From Arthrinium phaeospermum (Eukaryota; Ascomycota; Sordariomycetes; Amphisphaeriales; Apiosporaceae): 64,000 nt of DNA. Below the pieces are notes generated by a model. It saw only the letters and a list, made by a program, of their open reading frames with translations. It was not told the origin of the DNA and did no database searches. The stretch lies in assembly GCA_006503535.1 (NCBI GenBank), contig QYRS01000008.1, forward strand, positions 1,240,001 through 1,304,000. The letters are read 5' to 3'. Of this stretch, positions 1-9,744 are shown piece by piece. How positions within the stretch are numbered: the first letter of the stretch is position 1; each line of letters starts with the position of its first letter. The translations under genes were made by a program, and so were the position numbers.

Positions 1-438
1 GCAGAGGGATTGTTGACCGCACAGTTTTCTATCCATGACATTAGATCGGTCGAGTCTGGAATAGAGTGTGAAATCTCTCACAGTGGGGGACCGAAGTCCT
101 GGGAACCACTTCACGCCGTGGTCACGGAATCGGGCATTCATCAGTTGCAGCAAGTGTACAAGAAAAAGCTGAGAAGATTGGAGACCGGCGATAGTCAAGT
201 GATGGAGAGCCTGCCACGGCCTGGGGATATCATACATGTCATGGACGCATATGCCAACGACCCCGGAACCTACAGGCATAAGCTCGTCTTAGAGGGTTAC
301 CGGCGTAACTGGACGGAGATCCAAGCGACATACGACGGGCTTATGAAGTATTGGGCGCTGGGGGACAACGAGGAAGACCCTCTACCCAAGGAGAAGAAAA
401 CCTTGGGGCCTGTTACGCGCAGCCAACGAAAGAAGTGA
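1..438 (+). CDS. 2EXR/F-box-like family protein, C-terminal part only (5' end outside window)
   Basis: The reading frame is open from base 1 and ends at TGA 436-438, so about 145 C-terminal residues are visible and the start lies outside the window. It has no recognised domain by itself, but it aligns over nearly its full length with the C-terminus of the next gene (1194-2737). Shared landmarks are EGLL, IEC-IS, SWEPLH, TTE/VTE-G, QL---YK-K, SLP-P-DI and a lysine-rich tail. It is therefore the 3' end of a tandem paralog. Its function is unknown; the family is typical of filamentous ascomycetes. The basic tail (KEKKTLGPVTRSQRKK) could be a nuclear signal, which is inference. The TTG at 10 is not a real start. 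Confidence 0.7.
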   Translation, partial: AEGLLTAQFSIHDIRSVESGIECEISHSGGPKSWEPLHAVVTESGIHQLQQVYKKKLRRLETGDSQVMESLPRPGDIIHVMDAYANDPGTYRHKLVLEGYRRNWTEIQATYDGLMKYWALGDNEEDPLPKEKKTLGPVTRSQRKK

Positions 439-1193
439 AGGATTGGGTACGATGCGTCCCTGGATGGAGTGATATTAAATCACCAAGAGTAATAGAAGGC
501 ATCACGATTGGGGCGAGGAGTTTGCATACCATCAGACCTATCCTTGGAGTCTGAGATTTGTACGATGTAGATTAGAGACCGTCACGGGGGGCTAACAATG
601 CTGATTTACGCATAATATCAGCATAATCGGAGCCTTGCATCACATATTTTCCATTGAATATTTGCCAGGAGGACGTGACAATAGGACAGGTACCTAATCA
701 CTTCTACTGACTCAAGTTGCTTATTAAATAGAGGGAGCATAAATGGTATTTCCCTCATGGCGAAAGGGCTGCTTTTGGTATGATACATCGTGTGAATAAT
801 CGGTAGGCCAGTTTATCTAATCGTGGGAACAGCATTTACGCCATCAAGAGGATAGAATAGCTGATTGAATAGCTGATCTGACCGCGGGAAGGTTGTGGAA
901 TAATAACAGGCAGATACTTACTGCAATTGTTGCCTGTTCATTAGGGCCACATTCTGTTGCCCAGTTCTGATACCACTGAGGGAGGAACGACCTGTTTACT
1001 GCCTTCATATCAAGGTTATCAAGCAACCATTCCACCACGCGGCACTCACCCTGCACTCACCTTCACCTTTCGATCCTACTTAAATTCTAGCAGGTACCTA
1101 CATGTATCTAACCTCATCTGCTGTCATTCATACTTTTTCACCTTCACCTCGGTGATCCTGTCAAAACCCTTCTTCACCTACCACCGTTCCACC
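439..1193. other. spacer between tandem 2EXR paralogs
   Basis: This holds the 3' flank of the partial gene and the upstream region of the gene starting at 1194. The last 130 bases are pyrimidine-rich (CTTCACC runs), as is common in fungal leaders. I see no coding segment, TATA box or repeat I would defend. Confidence 0.5.
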
Positions 1194-2737
1194 ATGTCTG
1201 TCATCGCTGCCATGGGTGCTCCTCACCCCAAGCAGGATGTCACCCAGCGTAATGCTGGGGCATCTCCTCTGCTCAAGATTCCTCTGGAGGTAAGTTGCCC
1301 AATTGTGATTAACAATTTTCATCGGAGACTAATTTTACGCAGACTCGACTGATGATCTACGAGTTTGCCGTTGAGGTTGATACGCCGGTATCTCCTGTTC
1401 AAATGGGCAAAGGGTCTAATAAGTTCAGCTGGGACGGCCGCTCTTCTGGTATCCTGTCTGGTAGATCGGGCTACAAACCGTCATCTAACCTGACCGTTAC
1501 CGAGCTGGCTCGCACTTGCAGGATGATTTATCATGATCTGGAAGCTAAGCCTGTCTTCTATCGCACCAACAGCTTTCGATTCACATACAGTGATGATCTG
1601 CACACCTTTCTGGCTGCCATTACGCCAGAAAGAAGAGGTAGCATACGCCGATTGGAAGTCGACCATTCCGAGCGCTTCCATGAATGGAATGACTATGACA
1701 AGGTCATGCCACTGCTGCTCCAGTGCCACGATCTACGGCAACTAAACTTCCAGATTGGGGATGACTGGGGCTGGTACAATTTGCTGTTTCCTCATTCCGA
1801 CCCGATCTCATTACTGAGAAGCCAACTGGATAATTGCCTACAGGTGATAACGGGAACACCGTACGACGATCCGAGTTTCATCATGCATGCGCCAGGCTTT
1901 CAGTTGGTACTAAATCGTACATTCGAAGATATGATGGGCAAGCGTACTGGCAGCATCATCATTGGTCCCAACTGGGACAATTCCGAGTTGCAAGGTGATC
2001 TCGCCGAGGGCGTCCGACAACAACTCGCAGTCCAGATCACGAAGATTGGAGAGGCCCTGGCATCAAGAAAAGCATTCTTGAACAAGCACGACATTGCCAA
2101 AACAATCAAGAAAGAACAGGTGAACAAGTGCATCGCGGCATCTGGCGTCCACTTCGCTGGTGAAGACAGAGTTCATCTAAACCGCCTGGACAGCGATATT
2201 GGCAGCATCTCATCTCGAACTCGTCATCGCTGCAACACAGCGAACATTAACACCTCCACTGGTAGGATTGAAAGAGCGGTCGGAAAATACGACCCAGAAG
2301 GACTACTGGTTAACAGCTTCAACATCGAAGATGTAAGATGGGTCGATTCAGATATCGAATGCCAGATCTCTGTCGGGGGGAGTGTGGTGCGGTCCTGGGA
2401 GCCGCTTCACACAGTGACAACGGAATGGGGTGTCTGGCAACTACTGCGATTCTACAAGGACAAAATGCACTCACTCGCGACTTTTGAAACTGTAGTGCAC
2501 AGCCTGCCGCTTCCCCGAGATATTGCACCCCTCATAAATATCTATGACTCAGGAGACAAACAGGATAAAAAGAGCCTGGCGGTTTACCAGAGTGGATGGG
2601 CGAATCTCCAGGAAAAATACGAGACCCGAATGGGGCAGTTGGCGTTCAGAAACGACCAGAAAGCCTCTCGAGCCCAGAAGACTGCAGAGAAGACGAAGAA
2701 GATGAAGAAGGCCCCTAAGTCTACCAAGCGTGGATAA
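1194..2737 (+). CDS. 2EXR/F-box-like domain protein (about 496 aa)
   Basis: Two exons, 1194-1289 and 1343-2737, flank a 53-nt intron (GTAAGT...ACGCAG, phase 0) and give about 496 aa. The junction restores the family signature SPLLKIPLE|TRLMIYEFAV, the LLxLPxEIRxxIY motif of the fungal 2EXR family. It is followed by the usual second block, LARTCRMIYHDLEAKPVFYRTNSF, near residues 85-110. The start codon sits in ACCATGT context after a pyrimidine-rich leader. The C-terminal third is homologous to the partial gene at 1-438, and the protein ends in a lysine-rich tail (KKMKKAPKSTKRG). Family members are often called F-box-like, but no biochemical function is established. The tandem pair suggests recent local duplication. 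Confidence 0.8.
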
Positions 2738-3743
2738 GGAAAGAAATGCAAGGTTGTTCACAACACGTCCCCGGCCTGAACGACCCAGCATCACCGTGGG
2801 GGAACAGAAAGCGTTTGCTCGATTGAGGTATCCAAACATGCTGGCACACCATCAGGCCAGTATTTGGAGTTTGAGATTTGCACAATGTACATTAGTGGCA
2901 CAGAGGGAGGCTATGATTTTCGAGGAAGCTCCCGATGCGAATGATTTCTATGACGCGATTCGCGTTTCTGTCTGTACAGTAGCTAGATGAATAAGTAATG
3001 ATTTGGCAATGAACTCCCCATACTGCTAGAATAAAGGCCCCTTCGCGGATTTTTGCCATAATTGTGACATCCAATTTTCGTTCAGCTTTGGAGTGTTGAC
3101 TGCGGGATACCCAGCGAACCGTATGAAGCGTTGGGAAATGGGATAACTAAGTAGCAGAAGGACAGGTAATTCAGGAATGTATTCAACGGGCTAACAACGA
3201 GATAATAAAGGGTATTAATGCAGCTCTTAATTATAGAACAGTCAGTTTCACGGTGTGGTAATCAGTGTTTATTCCTTCATATTCCAATGTTTATTCCATA
3301 TTATTCCAGTAGGTGATACAATAGTCTAGGTAACTCCATGCGATACATTGTCAGAGTGTCCACGAAAGTATCCGGGATAAGAAAAACAACGAGTGATGCT
3401 CATCTCTTTAGACAGCCATGTTCATGTATGTAATGGCTGTGTTGATACATCAGCAACCACAATGAATACATAAGACGTTTTGCTCCTGCCATGGCCTTGT
3501 ATAACATGGAGATTGCTGCGCAGCTGAATACCATTGAAAGGTGAAGGGGGTTGTCCCTCAGGAGTATTTACACATTTCACAATATCATTGAACAATTTGG
3601 AAGAAGAAGAGTAGTACTTGTCATCAGAGTTCGTGTCAATTCTCATTTGGCTTGCCTATGCTCGGAAGCCGTTCGTTCTATGTACCATTTCCCATTACTT
3701 AAAGCAAACACTTAACACCGAGAAATCAAAGGGTATCAAAATC
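2738..3743. other. spacer, convergent 3' flanks of 2EXR gene and glnA
   Basis: This is the shared downstream region of the 2EXR gene (plus) and glutamine synthetase (minus). It is fairly AT-rich, with TTATTCC repeated around 3265-3310. The short ORFs here have no recognisable content. I see nothing else. Confidence 0.5.
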
Positions 3744-5752
3744 TTACTCCTTGGCAGCGCCGTAGAGCGTCTCCTACAATGGTTGTTAGCACGTTGCAAA
3801 TGAGCTAGATCGTGGATGATGCGAAACTTACCATAGTGATACCACAGATCTGGTACGGGTCGGCGTTGGAGGCGGGGCGACGATCCTCGAAGTAACCGTA
3901 ACCCTTGGAGGCGGTTTCCCGAGGAATACGGATGGAGGCACCGCGGTTGGCAACACCATAACTAAAGGTGTCGATGGCACCGGTCTCATGGCGACCAGTC
4001 AGGCGCAACTCGTTGCCCTCACCGTAGACGGCAATGTGCTCCTTGTGGCGGCCCTCGAGCTTCTTGATGGCAGCCTCGATGTGCTTCATGCCACCCTCAA
4101 CACGCATCTCCTCAGAGGAGTAGTTGGAGTGCAGACCGGCACCGTTCCAGTCACCGGGGATGGGCTTGGGCTGGAAGGACACCTTGGCGCCGAATTCCTC
4201 AGCGACACGGTGGAGGAGGAAGCGACCCAACCAGAGGTGGTCACCCATCTCAATACCCAGGCAGGGGCCAACCTGGAACTCCCACTGGGCAGGCATAACC
4301 TCGGCGTTGGTGCCGGAGATCTTGACACCAGTGTACAGGCAGGCCTTGTAGTGGGCCTCAACAATGTCACGGCAAACAACCTTGCCAGCGCCAACACCGC
4401 AGTAGTAAGGACCCTGGGGAGCAGGGAAACCAGCCTTGGGCCAGCCAAAGGGCCGGTCCTCCATGTCGAAGAGAGTGTACTCCTGCTCAAGACCGAACCA
4501 GGGCTTGTGGGCAGCATGTGTCGACATCAGCTTCTCGCACTCATGGCGGTGGTTGTACTTGTTGGGGGTGCCGTCGGCGTTCCAGCACTCGGCGAGGACC
4601 AGGATGTTGGGAACACCCCGGAAAGGGTCGGGGAAGACGGCGACGGGCTTCAGGTAGACATCCGAGTTGTCGCCAGGAGCCTGGTCGGTGGAGGAGCCGT
4701 CAAAGTTCCAGGTGGGGAGATCCTCGGGCTTGAATCCGCCCTCGGGAACCGAGGTCATTGTCTATTAAAGAGGCATGATGTCAGCTAAGCCCGAGACTTT
4801 GCTTGGCGCGAAGACACCCAACACGACATAAAGATCTCGCAGGGTATGAGGATGTGACGATGCAGGCCCTGTCAGCCGTCGTGAACGGCAGGGAGCGAGT
4901 AATGCACGCCAATCGGCGTCAAGCAGGTGTAGGGAACATCCTGCCGACTGACGACATCACCAAGCGCCTACTGAAGGTACAAGGGAGGAAACGGGGGCTG
5001 GCATCGTGTAGAACCGACGCCAAGGACGCGAGGTTGGAAGTCTTGGTGCTGTGGATATGCTGTAGTGTGGCCGTACGGAAGCCCCTAGCCCCCCTTCAAG
5101 GGAGCAGGGATACCATGACGAGGAAGCCAAAGCAATTCGACAGACCAAGCCCTGCAACCCTCGCATTCCCGTGGCTTGCCACCGCACACTGGGCCACTTT
5201 CGTGTGGGGTAGATAGGAAGAGGCTCGAACATGTGCTTGTTGCAGCGGACCCAAGTAGCCTTGAGCCGAGCATTGGAGATGACACGAGGGAATCAAGTAA
5301 CAGGAACCAAGGCGATTTGGCGCAAAGATAAGGAAGGCAAAGAAATTACGTACTCTGCTCTTGGAACGGGTACCGCCGGTCGAGTCGATCCAGATGTACT
5401 CCGCCATGGCGTTTCCCCTCTGGTCGAGCTTCATGTACTTCATGAGCTGTGGAGGCACACCTGTTAGTCATTTTTCATGCCGTGGGATTGTTGATTTCGA
5501 GAGGACGGCAAAGCAGCCATGCTAGGCCAGTGCCAATGAATGAATGGCCCCAAGCCCAAGGGCATGCTTGCTTGCTTCGATGCAAGGTGAAGGGAGTGCT
5601 CGCGTGCTTACGTTCTCGGTGTACGAGACATGCTGGTTGTCGGCCTATGGGAGCAAATTATTAGCAAATCATCGCGTTATGGCAAATGGCCATTGGCTGG
5701 CTGGCTGGCTCGAGGTGGGGTTGATGGCAGGTAGGCGGCGTAGACTTACCAT
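3744..5752 (-). CDS. glnA: glutamine synthetase (GS type II), 362 aa, five coding exons
   Basis: ATP-dependent ligation of ammonium to glutamate; cytosolic and central to nitrogen assimilation. Coding exons on the minus strand are 5750-5752, 5612-5644, 5354-5446, 3832-4761 and 3744-3773, all joined in phase 0, giving 362 aa (fungal enzymes are about 355-365). The N-terminal beta-grasp part reads [31 protein letters not shown] and then WNFDGSST. The catalytic part shows [53 protein letters not shown] and ASIRIPR, followed by ASNADPYQI. The last exon encodes ETLYGAAKE. Oddities: the first coding exon is the ATG alone, followed at once by GTAAG, and intron 3 is 592 nt (4762-5353), several times longer than the other three. 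Identity is near certain; the start exon rests on splice logic and on the absence of another in-frame ATG before [11 protein letters not shown]. Confidence 0.95.
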
Positions 5753-6113
5753 CTTTGCGGTTGTGTCTTGGGAAAGAGAATCGGCTGAGATATGAGATCT
5801 GATGACAGGATCCAAGAGAATGAATGGAAGTTCTTGCGATGAACTGGAAATGCAGATTTTGCGTCGAGAGAAAGGTATTTGAGGAGAGGAGGGCAGGAGT
5901 GATGATGATGGATTGCGGGGGGACTCTGAGGCTTTTAAAATAGACGGCCGTTGTCGGGGCTATTACAAGAAACTGCCTTTGACTTTGGGGACCCAGATTG
6001 GTGGCACAACAGAGATAAGGAACACGCAGAAACGACGGGGTCCTGGACTAGGGTCGTTGCATCAAATTGAATCTAGTGGTAACCTGGTCCTCCGACATAC
6101 CTAACATACATTG

Positions 6114-6141
6114 CCTACATACCTCTACGTAGGTATGTAGG
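6114..6141. repeat. perfect 11-bp inverted repeat with 6-nt loop
   Basis: CCTACATACCT is followed by a 6-nt spacer (CTACGT) and its exact reverse complement AGGTATGTAGG. It lies about 360 bp upstream of the glnA start codon. It could be a hairpin or a dimeric protein-binding site; which one cannot be told from sequence. Confidence 0.7.
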
Positions 6142-7110
6142 TACCTTGTCTCTTTGGAACTTTGCAAGCTCGTATGCGGTACCTCAAATCGTGATAAGTT
6201 GCTCCTGTCAGTTGCGGTAACCCCTACCTTTGATCGCTGGTACACCCGGCTAACATGGGCGGTCGCGTCTGTTCTTGGCCTCGTTTTGTTCTTTGTTCAC
6301 CTCCTTTCACGTTCTGTCAGATTTGTTCAGCCAACGGCTGCAGAAGGAACCGCCATATCCCGCCCAACCACATCAAGCCCTCGTTCTGGCCGTCTCCTTC
6401 TCGTTCCAGCTCGGCTGGCAGACCTTGAAGTTGTTGCGCGCGGGCGCGAGGTGTGGAGGGGTACCCAGACCGCCGCGGGCCAATCAGCAAGGAGGCTTTG
6501 ATGTGGGATGGGCTGGATTCGGCCGGGCTGTCTTTTGTGTACATGCAAGGGCCCATCGCTTCTTTTCGGTGGGGAATGGTGGGGTGGAAGGAAGCACACA
6601 GTCAGATACTGCGCCATGCTAATAGTCTTGTCTCCATGGCGAGAGGTACTGCTATACTGCCAATGCTCGTCACCAAAACATAATCTCTGCATACATGACG
6701 ATGTTGCAATACTCGTAACCGGAGGGCCCATTGCCCTTCTGGGCGGATCTTCCGGGCCAAGACAGCGACTGTTCCCTCATCTGGGCTTAACTCTGCCCTC
6801 ACCGACGGGGCAGCATGCAAAACAGAAGTATGTCAGTAGGCTTTTTCCCCCTTCTCTTTCTGAGCGAGTATTTGTGGCATCGGTCAGCCGTAGGATAAGA
6901 TCCGAGAAGTGCAGATCCAAATTCTGCCGGGCTGAGGGGAGGAGGGATGGTCTAGAAATCTGTCGTGGGCCAGGTCCATCCGTGACTAATTAAGGCCCAA
7001 TGGTTCCGTGCTTCTCCTTGAATCAGCAGCCAGGTTGAGTAAACCTCTCAAGTAAAAACGAACCCATCATTTCTAAATAAAGGCACTGTACACATGGTAG
7101 CATGCAAATA

Positions 7111-7139
7111 GTGGTAGTAGTAGTGGTGGCAGTAGTAGC
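7111..7139. repeat. GTG/GTA trinucleotide microsatellite
   Basis: Imperfect run of GTG, GTA and TAG triplets in the non-coding spacer between glnA and the gene at 9745. Confidence 0.7.
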
Positions 7140-9744
7140 GACCAATGCCGGGGCTCCCATTACCACCTCGAAACTCTCCCTGTTTTCCACAAGCGGAACC
7201 CCTTATCCTTGCATTCGCCTATGTTGTCCATACCTACCAAGCCGCGGCAGGAGTCGGTTCTCGTTTTGCATAGCGAAGCTAGAGGGAACACGAGAGAGGA
7301 CACCCCGTCCAAGCCAAGCACGATGTATGGAAGTACCGCCGTATCCAGCGACTTGCGCGATTGCCATCGTCGACCCATGAAGTCGAGTTTCATTTTTTAC
7401 CATGTCAGGTTTGGCGCCATTATACGGAGATGTTTCTTGAAAAAAGCTTTCTTGAGCCGGCATATGAATGCAGGTTGACAGCATGTACATTTCCTCAGGC
7501 TCAAATCCCAGTGGAGATTAGGAAATCCCCTGAACGATCGCCTCGTTGTTATTGAATTGTAGGGCTATAATCCTCTAGATCCTGCAGTTTACTACCTATA
7601 CTAAGTCAAGTAACCTAGGTTACATAGCCCAACGCCCAATGCTTTTTTTTGTCGTGTTGCACTAGCAGTGGTAGCAGCGGCGATAAAGCCGACGATGGCC
7701 CTTCGGGGTGGCGCCCAACACCGCAACTTTGTGTTACGATGCCAAATTCATATCTTCCGGCAGCTCTCCTGAATCCAACGCGCCCTGCATCGTCCAGTAT
7801 GATCTCCTTGCATCAACTCGTATGATATAACATGCTCAACGCAAAAACTGCGCCAACTTGGCGCGTTTTCGACCTCACCGCTCTAACCCGTCAATATATC
7901 TTAGTTGTCGGGTATGCGTTGGCATCGGTAGGATCTGGGAAGAGGTCATAGTGATATTAATGTTCCCCGGCTTTCCGGATTGAGCCGAGTGGCAAGAGTT
8001 TAGGCGGTTAGGATAGGGGGAGCTTAGAGCTTGAAAGTGACAAGCCGCAATGCCGAGTCATTGACGATGATGACAGTAGTTCCTAAATAGAAAAAAAAAA
8101 GTATTGGCAGTCTGATGAAAATAATAATTACGGGGATCGTAGACCATGGACGAATGTGCCCAGGCAATGTCGTTTCTGCCAATGCGGTACAATACAGTCC
8201 GTCAGAACAAGTGACGTGTGGGGGGGAGAGGAAGATCTCGTGGGATGAGACCCTGCATCTTCCCCAGACATGCGGCACAGACTCAGGCTCGGATTCAGAC
8301 TCGTTACATCGACGGGATATCTCGCCCGGCGCTCGACAGTTGTAGGTTGGCCACCAGCTCGCATGTAATTCAGCGAGTCCAAGGCTTTCTGCGCACGCGA
8401 CAGTAGCGCCGGTCGTATGGGCTATTTTTTGCCCTTCCCTTTCTTTCGTCTGAACAGGACAAGGGCTCCCTCCTTAGCACGATTCGTGAAATTCCATATC
8501 GCCGGGACCCCCCAACGTTTACCCCAACTTTTCCACCCTACCTAGGCGATTGTTAGCAAATCGTTTGGTGATGGGCATGACTACTATCTTCCGGCTACGT
8601 CGTAGTGCATCGCCCTCCTTGTCACACACACCCGGAAGTTGAAGGCGTCGGCATGGGTCCAGACAATCTCGCCAGCCTGCTCGTCACCACACCACCCACG
8701 TTTGGAAACCGACATATGTCTCACGGTTTCAATGCTGCGAGGTATGGAGCTAGACCTGCCTCATGCATCGCGCTACTGCAGCCATCCACAGCGGGAAACG
8801 AATCTGGCACATAGGCCCTGTCTTATCGCGAGACCCCCATTGGCCAATTTGACTTCTTTCATAATAGTGTTGTCTATTCGGCTCGATTTGATTTTTGCCG
8901 TCATGATGCTTTCCGTTCTTGACTTCATTGTGCAGCCTGTGTTGAAAATCTAGTAACTTGGCAACTTGGTTGCGAAACCGGATGCCACACAGCAGATCGT
9001 CGGGTATCCTGAGCAAATCGAGGGCTAGCGGACTATCGTGCTGCATCTCATCAAATTTCGTGATATGTTCATCCCAGTCTCTAACGATCATTTTGGGAAT
9101 AAAGGGGTAGGCCCGTGATGTGAGTATTCTTACTCCAAAAAGTGCAGTGCAATCATGTCAGTATACCAGCCCTGGGCTTGGGAAATTCAGATGTGTTGCA
9201 CTGCAGCCCGGGCCCATATGGTAGGTCACGATTCGACGACTCCAAACACCAATCATGGGAACTCTAAGGCTAGGAATGAAACTGAGAGAGAATTGAGGCG
9301 GTAGCAGACCATTCAAAATGGATGGGTCGTAGCTTCCTTCAAGATGCGCTGGTCTCGACTTGTTCACTAGCGAAAGCTGCGAAAGGAAGGCGCGATTGAG
9401 GCTGCCCAATCCCTCCAGGCAAACTGCCAGCTAGGGGCCTCTAACCTTATTACCACCCCAACAAATGATTCACACTTGGACAGTATATTTCTAATAAAAC
9501 AGAGGCATACAGCCGGATACAGCACAGTGTCGCGACGACGAGCTTGAATATACATGCCTTCGAAGTATTCCTACTATATTCCATGTATATTCTTACCTTG
9601 CGTTTGCATGTTTGATATCTGACCGTCCAGCTATTCTACCGCCCCCGAGGATTGTCTTCTCCAAATTCCCCATCTCGTCTACTTCTGGCGATGCATATAC
9701 CTTGATCAGCGTACAAACGAGGCTCTGCGGGAGTTGATGGCATC

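Larger units (their letters stand above)
5753..9744. other. 4 kb gene-free spacer upstream of glnA
   Basis: No ORF here has family resemblance or plausible splicing partners. The glnA promoter should lie at the left end: a TATTTTAAAAG stretch (minus strand) sits near 5931-5943, and two HGATAR sites on the plus strand (6013-6018, 6192-6197) could bind AreA/NIT2-type GATA factors, though two sites are near chance. An 11-bp inverted repeat lies at 6114-6141 and a GTG/GTA microsatellite at 7111-7139. The remainder shows nothing I can name. Confidence 0.5.

Noticed and set aside
3988..4788. 266-codon ORF on the plus strand across glutamine synthetase
   Set aside because: It is antisense to the catalytic exon of a securely identified gene; its Val/Leu/Gly-rich content is the usual shadow of strong codon bias.
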